A stretch of DNA of 64,000 nucleotides, taken from contig CM018606.1 of assembly GCA_009192285.1 (NCBI GenBank), positions 1,912,081-1,976,080 of the forward strand. Direction: 5' to 3'. Position numbers and translations under genes: made by a program. The stretch comes from Morchella semilibera (Eukaryota; Ascomycota; Pezizomycetes; Pezizales; Morchellaceae). A model generated the notes under the pieces. It worked only from the letters and a program-made list of their open reading frames with translations. It made no database searches and was not told the origin of the DNA. Shown here in pieces: positions 48,784 through 60,900 of the stretch. Within the stretch, counting starts at the first letter, position 1, and each line of letters starts with the position of its first letter.

Positions 48784-50425
48784 CCAGTCATGAGTGGTAG
48801 TACTTAGCAGTAGTAGTTAGGGTGAATAGTCTCTTTCCTTTCTTGTTTTATACTACGGTTTTTACCCCTCCCCCAGATATATATTGGCTAGGGTATAATT
48901 GATAGGCTCCGTTCATTACAGTCACAGACTTTTCCTTTTGTCTCATTTTTTTCTTCGTGTGTATGGGTTCATCTTTTATTCATCTTTTTGTCCGGTTTGG
49001 ACGCGTCTCGAAAAAAAAAAGCCTTTCTTTTGTCGTTTTTCCTATTTTCCCAATTTAATCGAAAGCTGGCATTTATTGATATATAATTACTTCCGCTCTA
49101 GCTGTCTATTTAACCACAATTAACACAGCACTGCCCCCCCCCCCCCAACCACCACCCCCACCACCACTATCACTGGTCATTGAGTTAGTATCTATGATGT
49201 ATGTAGTTACATACTTAGCCCTATCGATTCTCTCCTAATGTACGCTTCTTGTTCGACCTGCACTTCTCTAGCTCTGTATTCTAATAGTTTTTGCGACGAA
49301 GAAAAAAAAAAAAAAAAGGAAGAAATACGGAGTTTGTGTTCGATTTTTTTGACTCTTATCCCTACCTGGCTGTTTCGTTTGTTGTTTCGTGTGTGCCATG
49401 TTGTGTTTTGTTAGTTGGAAGTGCTCGAATTACAGGTGTATTTACATGTAGAGCTAGGAGTAGGATGGGTAAGGCTGTAGACAGTTCAGTTGCACCGCTA
49501 TCTCCAGACTTGCCCTGGTATGCGTAGTACGTACATGTGTTTGCGCCTAGCACAATATGGGTACGTACAGGTAGTTCATCCTGGGGGCTAGACCACGTGT
49601 CTACGTGGCTGACTGGGCTGACCGACTGAAGAAGAAGAAAAAAATGAAACTTGGACAGAGTTGGGTGGCAAGATTCTTTTGGGGGGGGGGGGGGGGGTCA
49701 AAGCTCAAGTTGTGTTGGTGGCCGGCCTTAATGCCTGATCATGAATTCTCGCTCGTGCCTTCGGCCGGGTAATATATTGCAAGTTTTATCATGTGTGCTA
49801 CTCTACTACTGGCTTGTAACGTGGCAGAAAGGTTATAAATAATTTTCTTGTGTACATGATACGTTGAAGTTTTAAGGATGAAAGCTACATGTATTAAACT
49901 CGTGCTCACAATATCCTAAGAAAGGCATACTACCAACACTCGATTAAACCTACTACATTTCAGAGCTGACTAATACCTTTCAGGCAATACATGTATAGTA
50001 CATGTAGTTGTATAATAATAATCTCTGGACGGAGATAGCTAAAAAAAAATTTGAGTTTGGTAGTATTTACATGTAGTTTACAGTACTCCGCCCAATTAAG
50101 CTGTTACCCGTTTTTCATCTAAGTATGTATCCGTGCCGAGAAACGAGATGTCATCCGCCAAGGCTTGCTAACACCTTGACGCTAATACTATTTTAGTTTT
50201 CTTCCCTCTGCGACGCCTAAGAAGAACATCATCCACTTCAAAGACTCGGGACCGTCAGCAACAGTCACCGTAGCAAACGTTCAGCTACAAAAGACCGCCC
50301 CCCCCCCGCGCCAGAACTCTCGATTAGAAGTCCGTTTCCGTCGCTCCTTTACCTATCCCCTATCCACACTACTCACCCCTAATCGCCCCTTGACTTTTCT
50401 CCCCCGATAACGACATCAACTCGCG
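48784..50425. other. Intergenic region, RAT1 promoter
   Basis: No gene is supported. Notable are a 13-nt C run at about 49134-49146, a 17-nt G run at 49681-49697, an A run at about 49302-49317, and a cluster of TACATGTA-type palindromes between 49445 and 50080. A pyrimidine-rich leader precedes RAT1. Confidence 0.5.
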
Positions 50426-53400
50426 ATGGGTGTCCCAGCACTTTTCAGATGGCTCACCACCAAGTACCCGAAGATTGTCTCCCCAGTTATTGAGGAGCAG
50501 CCACAAGAAATAGATGGCGAGATTATTCCGGTCGATACTACTCAACCGAATCCTAATGGCGAAGTAAGTCCTTTATCGTCTAAGTGACGCACGTGTACAT
50601 CCGTGTGCAGTTCTTTGCACATCGCGTTACTAACTGGTATTTCTCTATCTAGGAGTTTGATAACCTCTACCTCGATATGAACGGGATCGTGCATCCATGT
50701 TCCCACCCGGAGGATAAGGCTCCTCCGGAGACGGAGGAGGAGATGATGTTGGAAGTATTTAAGTACACTGAGAGAGTTGTGAACATGGTGAGGCCTCGCA
50801 AGCTTCTCATGATTGCTGTTGGTATGTTTAACGTTCGCGCGAGCCAGGCCATTAAGGGCACTTGCCAAAAATCAATCAATGCTTACTTCGGGAGATCAAG
50901 GGGTTTTCTCCGAAGGAAACTCTTTTATTTTTCACCGTTTTGTCCATGATTGTTGTTCGATTTTAAGCTGACCTCGGATTTCTAGACGGTGTCGCGCCCC
51001 GCGCAAAAATGAATCAGCAACGGTCAAGAAGATTTAGGTCCGCAAAAGAGGCGAAGGAGAAGGAGGCGGATACTGCCGAGTTTATCAAGATGCTTGAGGA
51101 GAAGCGGGGCAGTAAGGTTGATGACTCGCTTAAGGATCAGAAAGTTTGGGATAGCAATGCTATCACTCCAGGAACACCATTTATGGATATTCTTGCGGCA
51201 TCTATCAAATATTGGATCGCGTATAAGCTTAATACCGACCCTGCTTGGGGTAAAGTAAGCAGATACCCTTTCCCTTCTTTAACATAGTATCATCTCAACT
51301 GACTAATGACACTAGCTGAAAGTAATCATTTCCGACTCCACCGTCCCCGGGGAAGGTGAACACAAGATCATGGAATTTGTCCGCTCCCAGCGTGCCTCAC
51401 CCGACCATGACCCAAACACTCGCCATGTGATCTATGGGCTCGATGCCGATCTGATCATGTTGGGCCTCGGCACCCATGAACCACACTTCCGCGTCATACG
51501 TGAAGATGTCTTTGCGCAGGGGGCTAACTCCAAGGGGTGCAAGCTCTGTGGTCAAAAAGGCCACCGCGGAGAAGAATGCACCGGAAAGACCAAGGAAAAA
51601 CAGGGCGAGTTTGATGAGAAGTCACATGCCTCACCTGTAAAGCCTTTTGTATGGCTGCATGTCGGTATCCTAAGGGAGTATTTAGAGGTAGAGCTCCAGG
51701 TACCCGGACAGGGGTTCAAGTTTGACCTCGAGCGCGCCATCGATGATTGGGTGTTTATGTGCTTCTTCGTGGGCAATGATTTCTTGCCACATCTCCCAAG
51801 TTTGGAGATTAGAGAGAACGGGATTGATACGCTGATTGCGGTCTGGAGAGATAACCTCCCCGTGATGGGTGGATACGTAACAAAAGATGGCAGTGTTGAA
51901 CTGAAGAATGTCCAATTCATCCTTGACGGTCTTGCGAAACAGGAGGATGCCATTTTCAAGAATAGGAGGAAGGTTGACGAACGTCGCGAAGAAGGCGCAA
52001 AGAGGAGGAGATTGAACGAGGCTGGTGGTTATAGAGGCGGTCGAGGCGGAAGAGGGGGTCATGGGGGAAATGACTCCCCGTTAGATTTACCACAAGGCGC
52101 TGGTAGAGGTAGAGGGAGGAGTCGCGGACAGCCCGACTCAGCCCCACCGCCTATGATACCGCTATTCAAGCCAGGCGATATTACGAAGGACACGAGAAAG
52201 ATGAATCATGACATGGTCATGAACAGAGAGAGTATTAGAAAGGCAAACTTGGAGAATAAGAGTGCGGCACAGGCGCTCAAAGCCCAACTCATGGGCGGAG
52301 CGTCCGCTGAAACCCCCGTAGAAACTCCTGTTGATGCTTCTGGGGTTGAGGAGATACCAAATGAACCTTCGGAGGCCTCTTCCCCAAACGCAGTACATAA
52401 GCGAAAAGTCGATGAAGTTGCGCCCAATACTCCCACAACTCCCGCTGATGGTGAGATGCCACCTGACACCGTGCGCCTTTGGGAAGGTGGGTATCAGGAT
52501 AGATATTATGAGCAGAAATTCAACGTTTCCGCAGACGACTATGCTTTCCGTAAAAAGGTTGCAGATGCTTATGTCGAGGGTCTCTGTTGGGTTCTCCTGT
52601 ACTACTTTCAAGGCTGTCCATCGTGGAACTGGTACTATCCATACCATTATGCCCCCTTTGCTCAAGACTTCAAGGATCTCGGGAGTCTTAACATAAAGTT
52701 TGAGCGTGGAACCCCCTTCAAGCCTTTCGAGCAGCTTATGGGGGTTCTCCCAGCTGCCAGTAAAGTGAATCTTCCCGAGCCATTCCAGAGACTCATGACC
52801 GATGAGGACTCCGAGATCATCGACTTTTACCCGGAAAACTTCCCAATCGATCTTAACGGAAAGAAATTTGCTTGGCAGGGTGTTGCACTGCTCCCGTTCA
52901 TCGATGAGAAGAGACTGCTGGATGCGGCGCAGAAGATTTACCCTTTGCTAAACAAAGAGGATGCGGGAAGGAATGCGATGGGCCACGATATATTGTTTGT
53001 CGCAGACACAAATGAGCTTTATGACGATGTCGCAGCGAAGTTCTATAGTAAGAGACAAGATGTTACTGTATGTGTTTCCTTTAGCATAACCTTTAACTCG
53101 CTTTCCGCTAACCAAAAGCAGAAATATACCATTAACCCATATAAATCCCAAGGTCTCTCCGGCACCGTCATTAAAGACCCCTCTTACATCCCTCGCTCTA
53201 CACTCCCCTATCCCCTGAAAACTGGAGAAATGCCTGAAATTACCGACGATCGTAGCATGTCGCTTTTCTTTGAATTTCCCAAGTCCAAATATGTCCATAA
53301 GTCTCAGATCCTCCGTGGTGTAAAGTTCAATGAACCTGTTCTTACTCGTGCGGAGCAAGATGAGGTGAAGCGCCGCTCCGCTAATGCCGGCCGCAGCTTT

Positions 53401-53991
53401 GGGGGCGCGCCGCTCTTCCGTAACAACTCCGGGCGTGGCCGCGGCCGCGGTGGAGGTGGAGACTATGGCAACAACAACGGCTTTAGAAGTGATAGAGGGG
53501 GACCGCCCAGCTACGGTGCCGGGACATGGGCGGCACCTCCACCTCCACCGCCACCACCAGGGACATGGGGGAACGCTGGCGGTTGGGCTCCACCTGGAGC
53601 TCCGCCAATGGCGGGCGGGGCACCCCCCATGAGTTGGCGCAATAATCCGCTTGGTGGTTCCGGGGGATATGCGCCTCCGCCTCCGCCCCCAGGTACTGGG
53701 TTTAGTTATGGTCGGGGTGGAGGATACCAAGGCGGTAACAGTGGCGGTGGTGGGTACGGCCATCAATCAAGGAGTGATGATAGGTATAGGCCTAATAGTG
53801 GGAATGACAGGAGGGGTGGTGGCGGCGGCGGCGGCGGCGGAAGCTACGGCGGTAGAGACGGTGGAAACACTGGTACCCGGGGGAGCAGAGACAGTGGAAA
53901 CGCTGGTACTTGGAGAGGGAGCAGTGGTACTAGAGGCGGTTATCCTAGTGGTGGTACTGGTAGAGGCTATCAGCAGGGATACAAGAGGTAA
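50426..53991 (+). CDS. RAT1: 5'-3' exoribonuclease 2 (nuclear Xrn2/Rat1)
   Basis: Nuclear 5'-3' exoribonuclease for transcription termination ('torpedo'), rRNA processing and RNA surveillance. Five exons (50426-50563, 50653-50821, 50986-51254, 51316-53067, 53122-53991) encode 1065 residues. The start [20 protein letters not shown] is invariant in Xrn proteins. Conserved region 1 shows [69 protein letters not shown] and [15 protein letters not shown], with the metal-binding acidic residues present. A CCHC knuckle (C267, C270, H275, C280: [14 protein letters not shown]) is specific to Rat1 versus Xrn1. Conserved region 2 has [20 protein letters not shown]. The C-terminus is an RGG/GYGG/poly-Pro tail. 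The last intron (54 nt) is a multiple of three and free of stops. Confidence 0.96.
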
Positions 53992-56900
53992 AAAAAGAAA
54001 CGGTAGTACGTATTGACTGGGTAGACTTGAGATGTACTGTAACTCTCTTTTAAAATTTCCATTTCCATTTCCATTTTTATTTCTCTTTCCTTTTCTTGAT
54101 ATCTATAAGTTGAGGATAGACATTTTATGGGAGAGGGTGACACTCAATGAATGATTGGATCGTCCGGACAGTCAAATCTTATTCCACCAAACCACATAGT
54201 TCAGACTTCCGCGAGGCTCAGGAGACCTAGAAATCGTCTTTTTTAAAAAAAGTTTATCAGATCATCAATTAGGGCTTTTGAGTAAAGTGTGGTTGTAGGC
54301 TAGTGAGCCTTGTCGCGTTGCAGCGCGGAGACAGAGAGGTAATATTGATGCCTAAAAAGTATTACATAAGTTCTAGATTTAGTATGTGTAGGTTCTTGGC
54401 TATTCATCAAAGCCCAAAGGTAGCATTCACAAAATGGGAATAAGTCATTGATTGGCTACTGAATTAGAAAAAGGACGCTAAGCGGGGATGTATATATTTT
54501 CTCCAAGTTGGGCGAGAACCACCACAGTACATGTAGTCCTACTGCGGCTCAAGTCGATAGCCAATGATCAAAATAACAAGATATAATTCTGCCAAGATTT
54601 ATGGGTGAGAGGTGACGGAAAAATATGGGGAGACGGCTGCGGTTGATAGTTATGTGTGCCGATATGGTACTTTGAGGCCCGGAGGGAGAATTAGAGGCGG
54701 CAGCAGCTCAGGCTTTTTAGTCTCCAAATACATGTCAGTAACAGGGCCGGCTCTTAAGATCTTCACTTTTTCTTGCTAGAGGAACGGCTGGGCAGGGAGT
54801 AATTTTGGGCCTGTTAAGTGGTGCGATAAACGCATGGGACAGCTCAATCTACACGATTCTACTTTTGTTTCCAGAGGTATGGAGTTATCAGATCGAGAGG
54901 AATATATATCATCTCCTCTTCAACTATAGCTATGCCAACCCCATAGCGAGGATCAAGCACTGTGCTGCCTAGAGTGGAGGAAAATTCAGAACTATGAATC
55001 TTGGTCACGATCTATAGAAGTCCTCCCATGGTTTTATAATTAGCAATTATCTTTAGGTAGTCGTCAAGGCGTCGCTCAATCTTCGTGAGCGGCAGACACT
55101 GTGGTTTCCCCTTGGCCAATTGGGCTTTGTTGGATCAAACTCCTCGTAGAAAACGAACTCGTTGAGATGTGGGTTCTTCGCTAGTCTTCTTAGTATTTTT
55201 TACTTTTCCCGTGAAGCTTTCGCTTGTAGTAGAATTGGATAGTATACAATGGGCCTTTAAGAGATTTGAATGGGTAATATATCCCCTTTTCGCGGAGGCG
55301 TTGACTTCAAAGTCCACTTCCACTTCTACATCGACTGCTCTGGAAATCGGACCTCACCGCCGGCCGCTGATAATTCGAGGAAATAATAATAAAACAGAAT
55401 ATAAAACCAACACCTGCCACCTCAAATGCCTTTGAGTGGCACTGCTCCCACCCGGCGTAGTCATGGTTCACCGACCCAGATCCAGCGGTACTAGTGGTAG
55501 TGGCCATTGATAATATATCCATGATATGCACCCGGGAGTACATTATTTCCCCAATTAAAACCTTGTATTATTTGCCCCGTAATTTTACCTAGTCTCGTAC
55601 TCGTTTTTCAGCGACTTTCCTATACCCTGGGAGATTCTTGAACATGATATTCAGAACATTATGGAGGTTTTATACTAATTCACGGCTCTTGAGGCATGGC
55701 CTGAGGTCGGTATACCTTTCTACATGACGTAGTGGTAGAGAGAAATGGAATGGCAGTAACACTAATGGTCTACCCAAGGCGTCCTCGAAGTGTATCGACT
55801 TTTAGTATTATCCCATCCGCCCTGTCTCCACTCTATGCATTTCTTCGCCCATTAATTCTAAGAATTAGTTATATACATTGCAAGATTGACCAAATGTGCG
55901 TATGTACTTTACGACAAGTGTAAATATAACTTACACATGATAAACAAGTAGCAATGAGTTTCAATTTGGGATGACTATAGCTAAGTACCAGCTGTTTATG
56001 GCGGGGGTTAGTTGAAAGGCACTAACATTCATCCCCTGTAACTTCTTTCTTATACCAGCACCATGATCTGTGACCGACCCGCGGCCCCTTATTCAACGCC
56101 GTTCACTAAACAGGAGTTAAGACGCACTGAGCGAGTGATGAAGAATAACTAGAAGTATGTAGCGGGGTTAATCACAAATTTATAATCGGCAATAGCAACT
56201 CTAGTCTCGAGTAGTTTTAAACGCAAGATCGCTTAATCCAAACGACACTAGAAGGGTGTTGTAGTAGATACATACTTGTAGGATGATGAAAGTATTGTAG
56301 GGTGACAAAGTTCCCGTGATTTGTAAAAGGGTGGGTCATGAACCAACTATAACTTGGCGGCCACAAGAGATGTAAAGAAGATATTAGTATTGTTAGAGAG
56401 CTCAAGGTTGATAGAACATAGTATCTAGGCTGAAGTCCCTATTGCTGGCTTTTCGGGTTAGAATTTTAGGAAGTTTCTGTTGGCCGTTGCTATGAGAACT
56501 TTTCGTTGAACGAAAGCAACCGGCCGGGAATAATCACATTTGAGCCTGATCAGCCAGCTGGACGGTAGAATGTGATCTGTGCTCGAAAGTCCTTCAACGA
56601 TTATCCCTTAGTCTGTCAGTAAAATGCTGACCCCCAAGAAGAAGCAAATTTTGTGTGGCTTTACTAACTCCCTTATATATCAAATAATAGATCTTCCATA
56701 CAAATTTAATTCCTCTATTATAGGGGGGTCAGCATTGACAGACTAAGGGACAACTAGCGTTTTCGACCCAGTACTGTGTCAGACCTAGAAGTGTGGGCAA
56801 AACAGTCGTAAGGCCTTCGGAAAACGGAGACCCCACAATCACCATAATAGAGGATAATCAAACCTGGAAACTAATTAAATGCTTCTGTTTTGAAGTAGAA

Positions 56901-57946
56901 TTCATTTATTAACAATCTAGTACTAAATATCTTAAGAGGTAGTAGAGATAGCCTTGGTAACAGAAATCCCCATACAAATTTGTGTGGGGTTGAAACTCTT
57001 CTAGGTCTACACGGTACCCTCGAATGCATATCACGTGATAGGCGTGAGATATTGATACATGTAGGTATTGCTCGGATGGTGCTTGATCAAGGAGATTAAT
57101 TTCCTTGTTATATGTACCGCAAACGTCACCATCTTGATCTTGAAGAGATCCTACTCTACATACATGTAAGGTTACATGTACTGAGAAGAACGGGCCTAGA
57201 CATGCTGCAGCGCACAGTCGGCGCTCTACTCTACACCCCGCCACACCTCGGCATAGGTACACCCCTCCCAGGTCCAATCTCACCCCAGCCGGGTGGCCGA
57301 AAAAGCCCTATTCTGCGTAGGTACTTTATCGCTCCGATCCAATTTCAGGTCCGCCCGCCCGCCCGCAAAGAAAAAGGGTGTGGGGTTAGGGTTGGATATG
57401 TGCAATAGCTACATGAAGTACCTTTAGGTGCTTGTATGTATGTATGTACTATACATGCAGCAGCAGTTAAATCAGCTCACCAGCTTTGCATGTAATTATT
57501 GTAATTCAAGTAAAAACCTACCCATCCCCACCCCCCCCCCCCCCCCTCCCCCTCCAGTACTTACATGTATGCAGTAGTTAGGTAAATCGTTCGTTCCCTT
57601 TCTCTCTAACCATACTCTCGATACCTCCCAACCAACCCATCCCGGCCCCCGGCCAGAAAACCCGCACTCTATCTGTCCCATCACCTACCTAACTGCTTTA
57701 CTACCACCTACATTACCTTTCACATTCACCAAGCATCTCCCACAACCCCCCCCCCCCCTTCCCACCTCCGCAGGAAGTTACCGGGGGAAAGAACCGTCCA
57801 TATCCCTCAGGACGAACGTGTCTTGTAATATCATCGTTGTTTTTTCCTACAACAATCTCCCAACCAAACCTGCCGCCCATCGCCCGCACTACCCGCGATT
57901 TCATTCTCCTACCCCTCCCCCGCGATATAACATTTTCTCCCATTCC
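53992..57946. other. Long AT-rich intergenic region with one MITE
   Basis: About 4 kb with no supported gene. It contains the TIR element at 56604-56750, a CGAGTGATG word at 56132-56140, a perfect TATCACGTGATA palindrome at 57029-57040, several ACATGTA words near 57060-57180, a GTAT repeat at about 57434-57447, and C runs at 57531-57546 and 57746-57758. Two short minus-strand open frames at 55135-55543 could not be joined into a coherent gene. Confidence 0.5.
56604..56750. mobile_element. MITE with ~27-bp terminal inverted repeats
   Basis: The left end TCCCTTAGTCTGTCA (56604) plus ATGCTGACCCCC is mirrored at the right end, which inverted reads TCCCTTAGTCTGTCA then ATGCTGACCCCCC. The left arm carries a 4-5 nt insertion between the two blocks. 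The left flank is TA and the right CA, so a target duplication is not certain. It is 147 bp and non-coding; the family is not determined, possibly Tc1/mariner-like. Confidence 0.75.
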
Positions 57947-60900
57947 ATGGATGGGGACAGGAAGTTGGTGCAGACTCTCCTGGAGCGGCTTTCATCGAGG
58001 GTGAGCCATGCGCCCGTCCATTCTCGTCCTCCCTTCCATCTTCTTACAAAGACTGACGATTAGTGGGGAACTCTGTAGCTTCCGAATCGGACGGGCGATG
58101 ATCTAAATGATGTTAGACGCGATGATTTGGTCGCGCTGACGAGAGGGACTTTGATTGAGCTAGCGCGCAGTCAGATTGATATACTCGTTGAGTGCATCTC
58201 TAAGCAGCTGGAGATTGTCTCCAGGGTATGTCCTTTTTCACTCATTCTCATGTTAATTTCTCATTTCCCCGGAATTTCCATTTCATCGGGGTCTCATCTC
58301 ATCTCCTCATCTACCCGCCCTCCGCATGTCCTATATATCCACTCCTCGTCTACTATATATATATTCCCTTCCTCACGACTACATATACTCCCCCCTTCAA
58401 TGCCGCTGATTAATTCATTTCCTAGGGCTATGAAAACATCTCACCTCGCTCCCGTCCGCAACTAGTCCTTCTTACACAGACATACCTTGTTGAGATACTC
58501 GCCGACTGCACCTCTGCCCATTGGGACACACTCGACCCTACACACCCCCGAAAAACACGCCGCCGTGACCGCGAACCACCCCCCCTCGAAGAGTCACTAG
58601 CTAAACATGTTCTTGACTTACTGTTGCGGCTCACAGCGTCACCGCTTACAGACGGTGACACTCACAGCATGGTGATGACTATTAACACCATGACATCCGC
58701 AGACACTAGACGGGAAAGGGGTTCGAATGTGTCCGGATCTACACACCGTGACTCGAGAGCTACAAACCGGGATAATAGGGATCGAGATAACAGGGACCGA
58801 GAATCGGAAGTGGAGGCACCGCTGGACGGCCTACCAAAAAAGCCGACAGAGCTTGAAAGAGCAACATACAAGGTTATTGAATACCTATCTGCAAGCAATT
58901 GGAATCTAATATATCACACCTTTTCGACAAAACTAAAAACTTTACGAACAACAACTGTAGACGACAATGATGCAACTAGTCTAACATTCATATCGCATCT
59001 TCATCTCAACTCAAAAAAGCTCTCTCTTCTGCTCCAAGAGATAGGTGGATCTTTTCTCCCTCTCAGGAAAGCCCCCCAGAACACCCTCGCTTCATTACTA
59101 CCAGAAATGATTCAACGGTGGATCGATGCTCGACCAGGTGAATTTGTCGATCTTCATGTTGCAAACCGTCGTCTTGAGGGGGGTGCCGAGATCCTGTTTG
59201 ACCTCGCCACCGGCCTCGTGGACGGCACTAAACGGCGGGGCATCCTATGGCCTCTACAGACGAGTCTAGTGCTACTGCTACCTGATGTATTTTGGGTGCT
59301 TGAGATGCGGGGAGAGCAGCGTGGAGGTAGTTTTGCTAAGAAAGTTGCGTTCCTTAACAATTTAAGGCAGTCCTTAAGATTGCCAAGGAGCTCAGATATT
59401 GCCGCATCTTGTCTCATCACTATTTGCCGGGCTGGTGCACTGTTTCCGGCGGAGAGTGAGAGTGCTCTGTTGAGCTTTGCACTGGATGTGCAGAATGATG
59501 TGACGGATGAAATATTTAAAAGACAAGGGTGGGGAGGTGCAATGAGTGTCCTAAACGGAAGCAATGGTAAGGATGGGGGAAGGATGAAGCAGGTGGAAGA
59601 GAGAAAGATGTTGATGCAGTTGATCGGGATATCATGATCAAGGCGTTCGTTAGCAGCGCAAGATTGAGTGTAGAGAGCGTAGTGGAAGGACTTCTTCCGA
59701 GATGTTTGGATAGAAGTAGTCCCGTGGGTTTCAAAGTCACAGTTTTCGCAGGGGTCGCAGTGTTGGCTACGCAGGTTGGTTCCTCCCGATTTTTTTATTA
59801 GATCTTGAGTACCCGGTGTGGTTGAGTGATGATCTGTGATTGGGGGCGAGTGCTAATTCATGTCTGAAAACTAGAGCAATGCCGAGGATTATAGTCTTAT
59901 TTATCGTGCCATTGCCCCTGAGGTTCGCGAATACTTCATCACCATTGCCGCCATGCGCAAAGCTCCTAATGGCTCGCCCGATAATAGCGCAACTAGGCAT
60001 AATAATTCATCTTCAGACTCTATCGGCTCTGTTGAGCTTCTCTATCAGCTTCTCGAACTCCTGAAAATTCGTCCTCTACTAATGTACGAGAACCTTCCTG
60101 GTCAAACCTTAGAGGATGAGCTAGTGGATGCGGACCTTGAGTGGGAGAAATTGGGGGACCGCATCATCAATGCTATTCTACGACTAATTTGCGATGATGA
60201 TGAGTTTGTGAGGAACTCGGCAGTCTTATTTGCAAGACGGTTGTTAAGCACCGAGGCGTTTCAGGTTACAATGCGCCAAAGTGGTAATCTTAGTTTATTG
60301 GCATTCTTTTGGAAGGCAACCAGTACAGTAGTGGCGAGCCTGAGCAAGAAGCTATTGGACTTTCATGCCCAGGACCCCGGACTGAAGAGTATGCTAGAGT
60401 TGGTGCATGGGTATCTTGAGACAAGGGTTAGTATCATCAGTAGTAGGAAGGAGTTCACAGAAGCGTTTACCGACATTCCTGAGAGAACAATCGCAAATGT
60501 CTCTCTCGAGGTTTCCTTCCTTGTCTTGCTTTGCAGCAGCGACCTTGATATCTGCTCTATTACTACTCACGCTATCGCTCTCTTATGCGAAGAAGGCCGT
60601 CTCACCGAGAACCCAGATGACCTCGCCCGTTCAAATCTCACAGTAATGCGTAATTTCCCCGTTTATTCTGAGCTCTCGCTCCAAACATTCCGAATCACTG
60701 GCCCTGTCGCATTCCAAAAACGGCTGCGCAGACTCCTAACCAGGATGTCGATGCCCGGGCCCGGAATCCTAATGGCATGGGAGCAGGTCTTTCTTAGATG
60801 GAGGAGCTTGTGTAAGCATATTCTTTCTAACACTGGCTCCTTTGACGACCGCATGCACATGGAGTGGCGTAACTACAGTGGTTTCCTGGCGAGCGTTGCG

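Noticed and set aside
55135-55543. Two short minus-strand frames that might form one small gene
   Set aside because: No donor/acceptor pair joins the plausible coding parts in frame.
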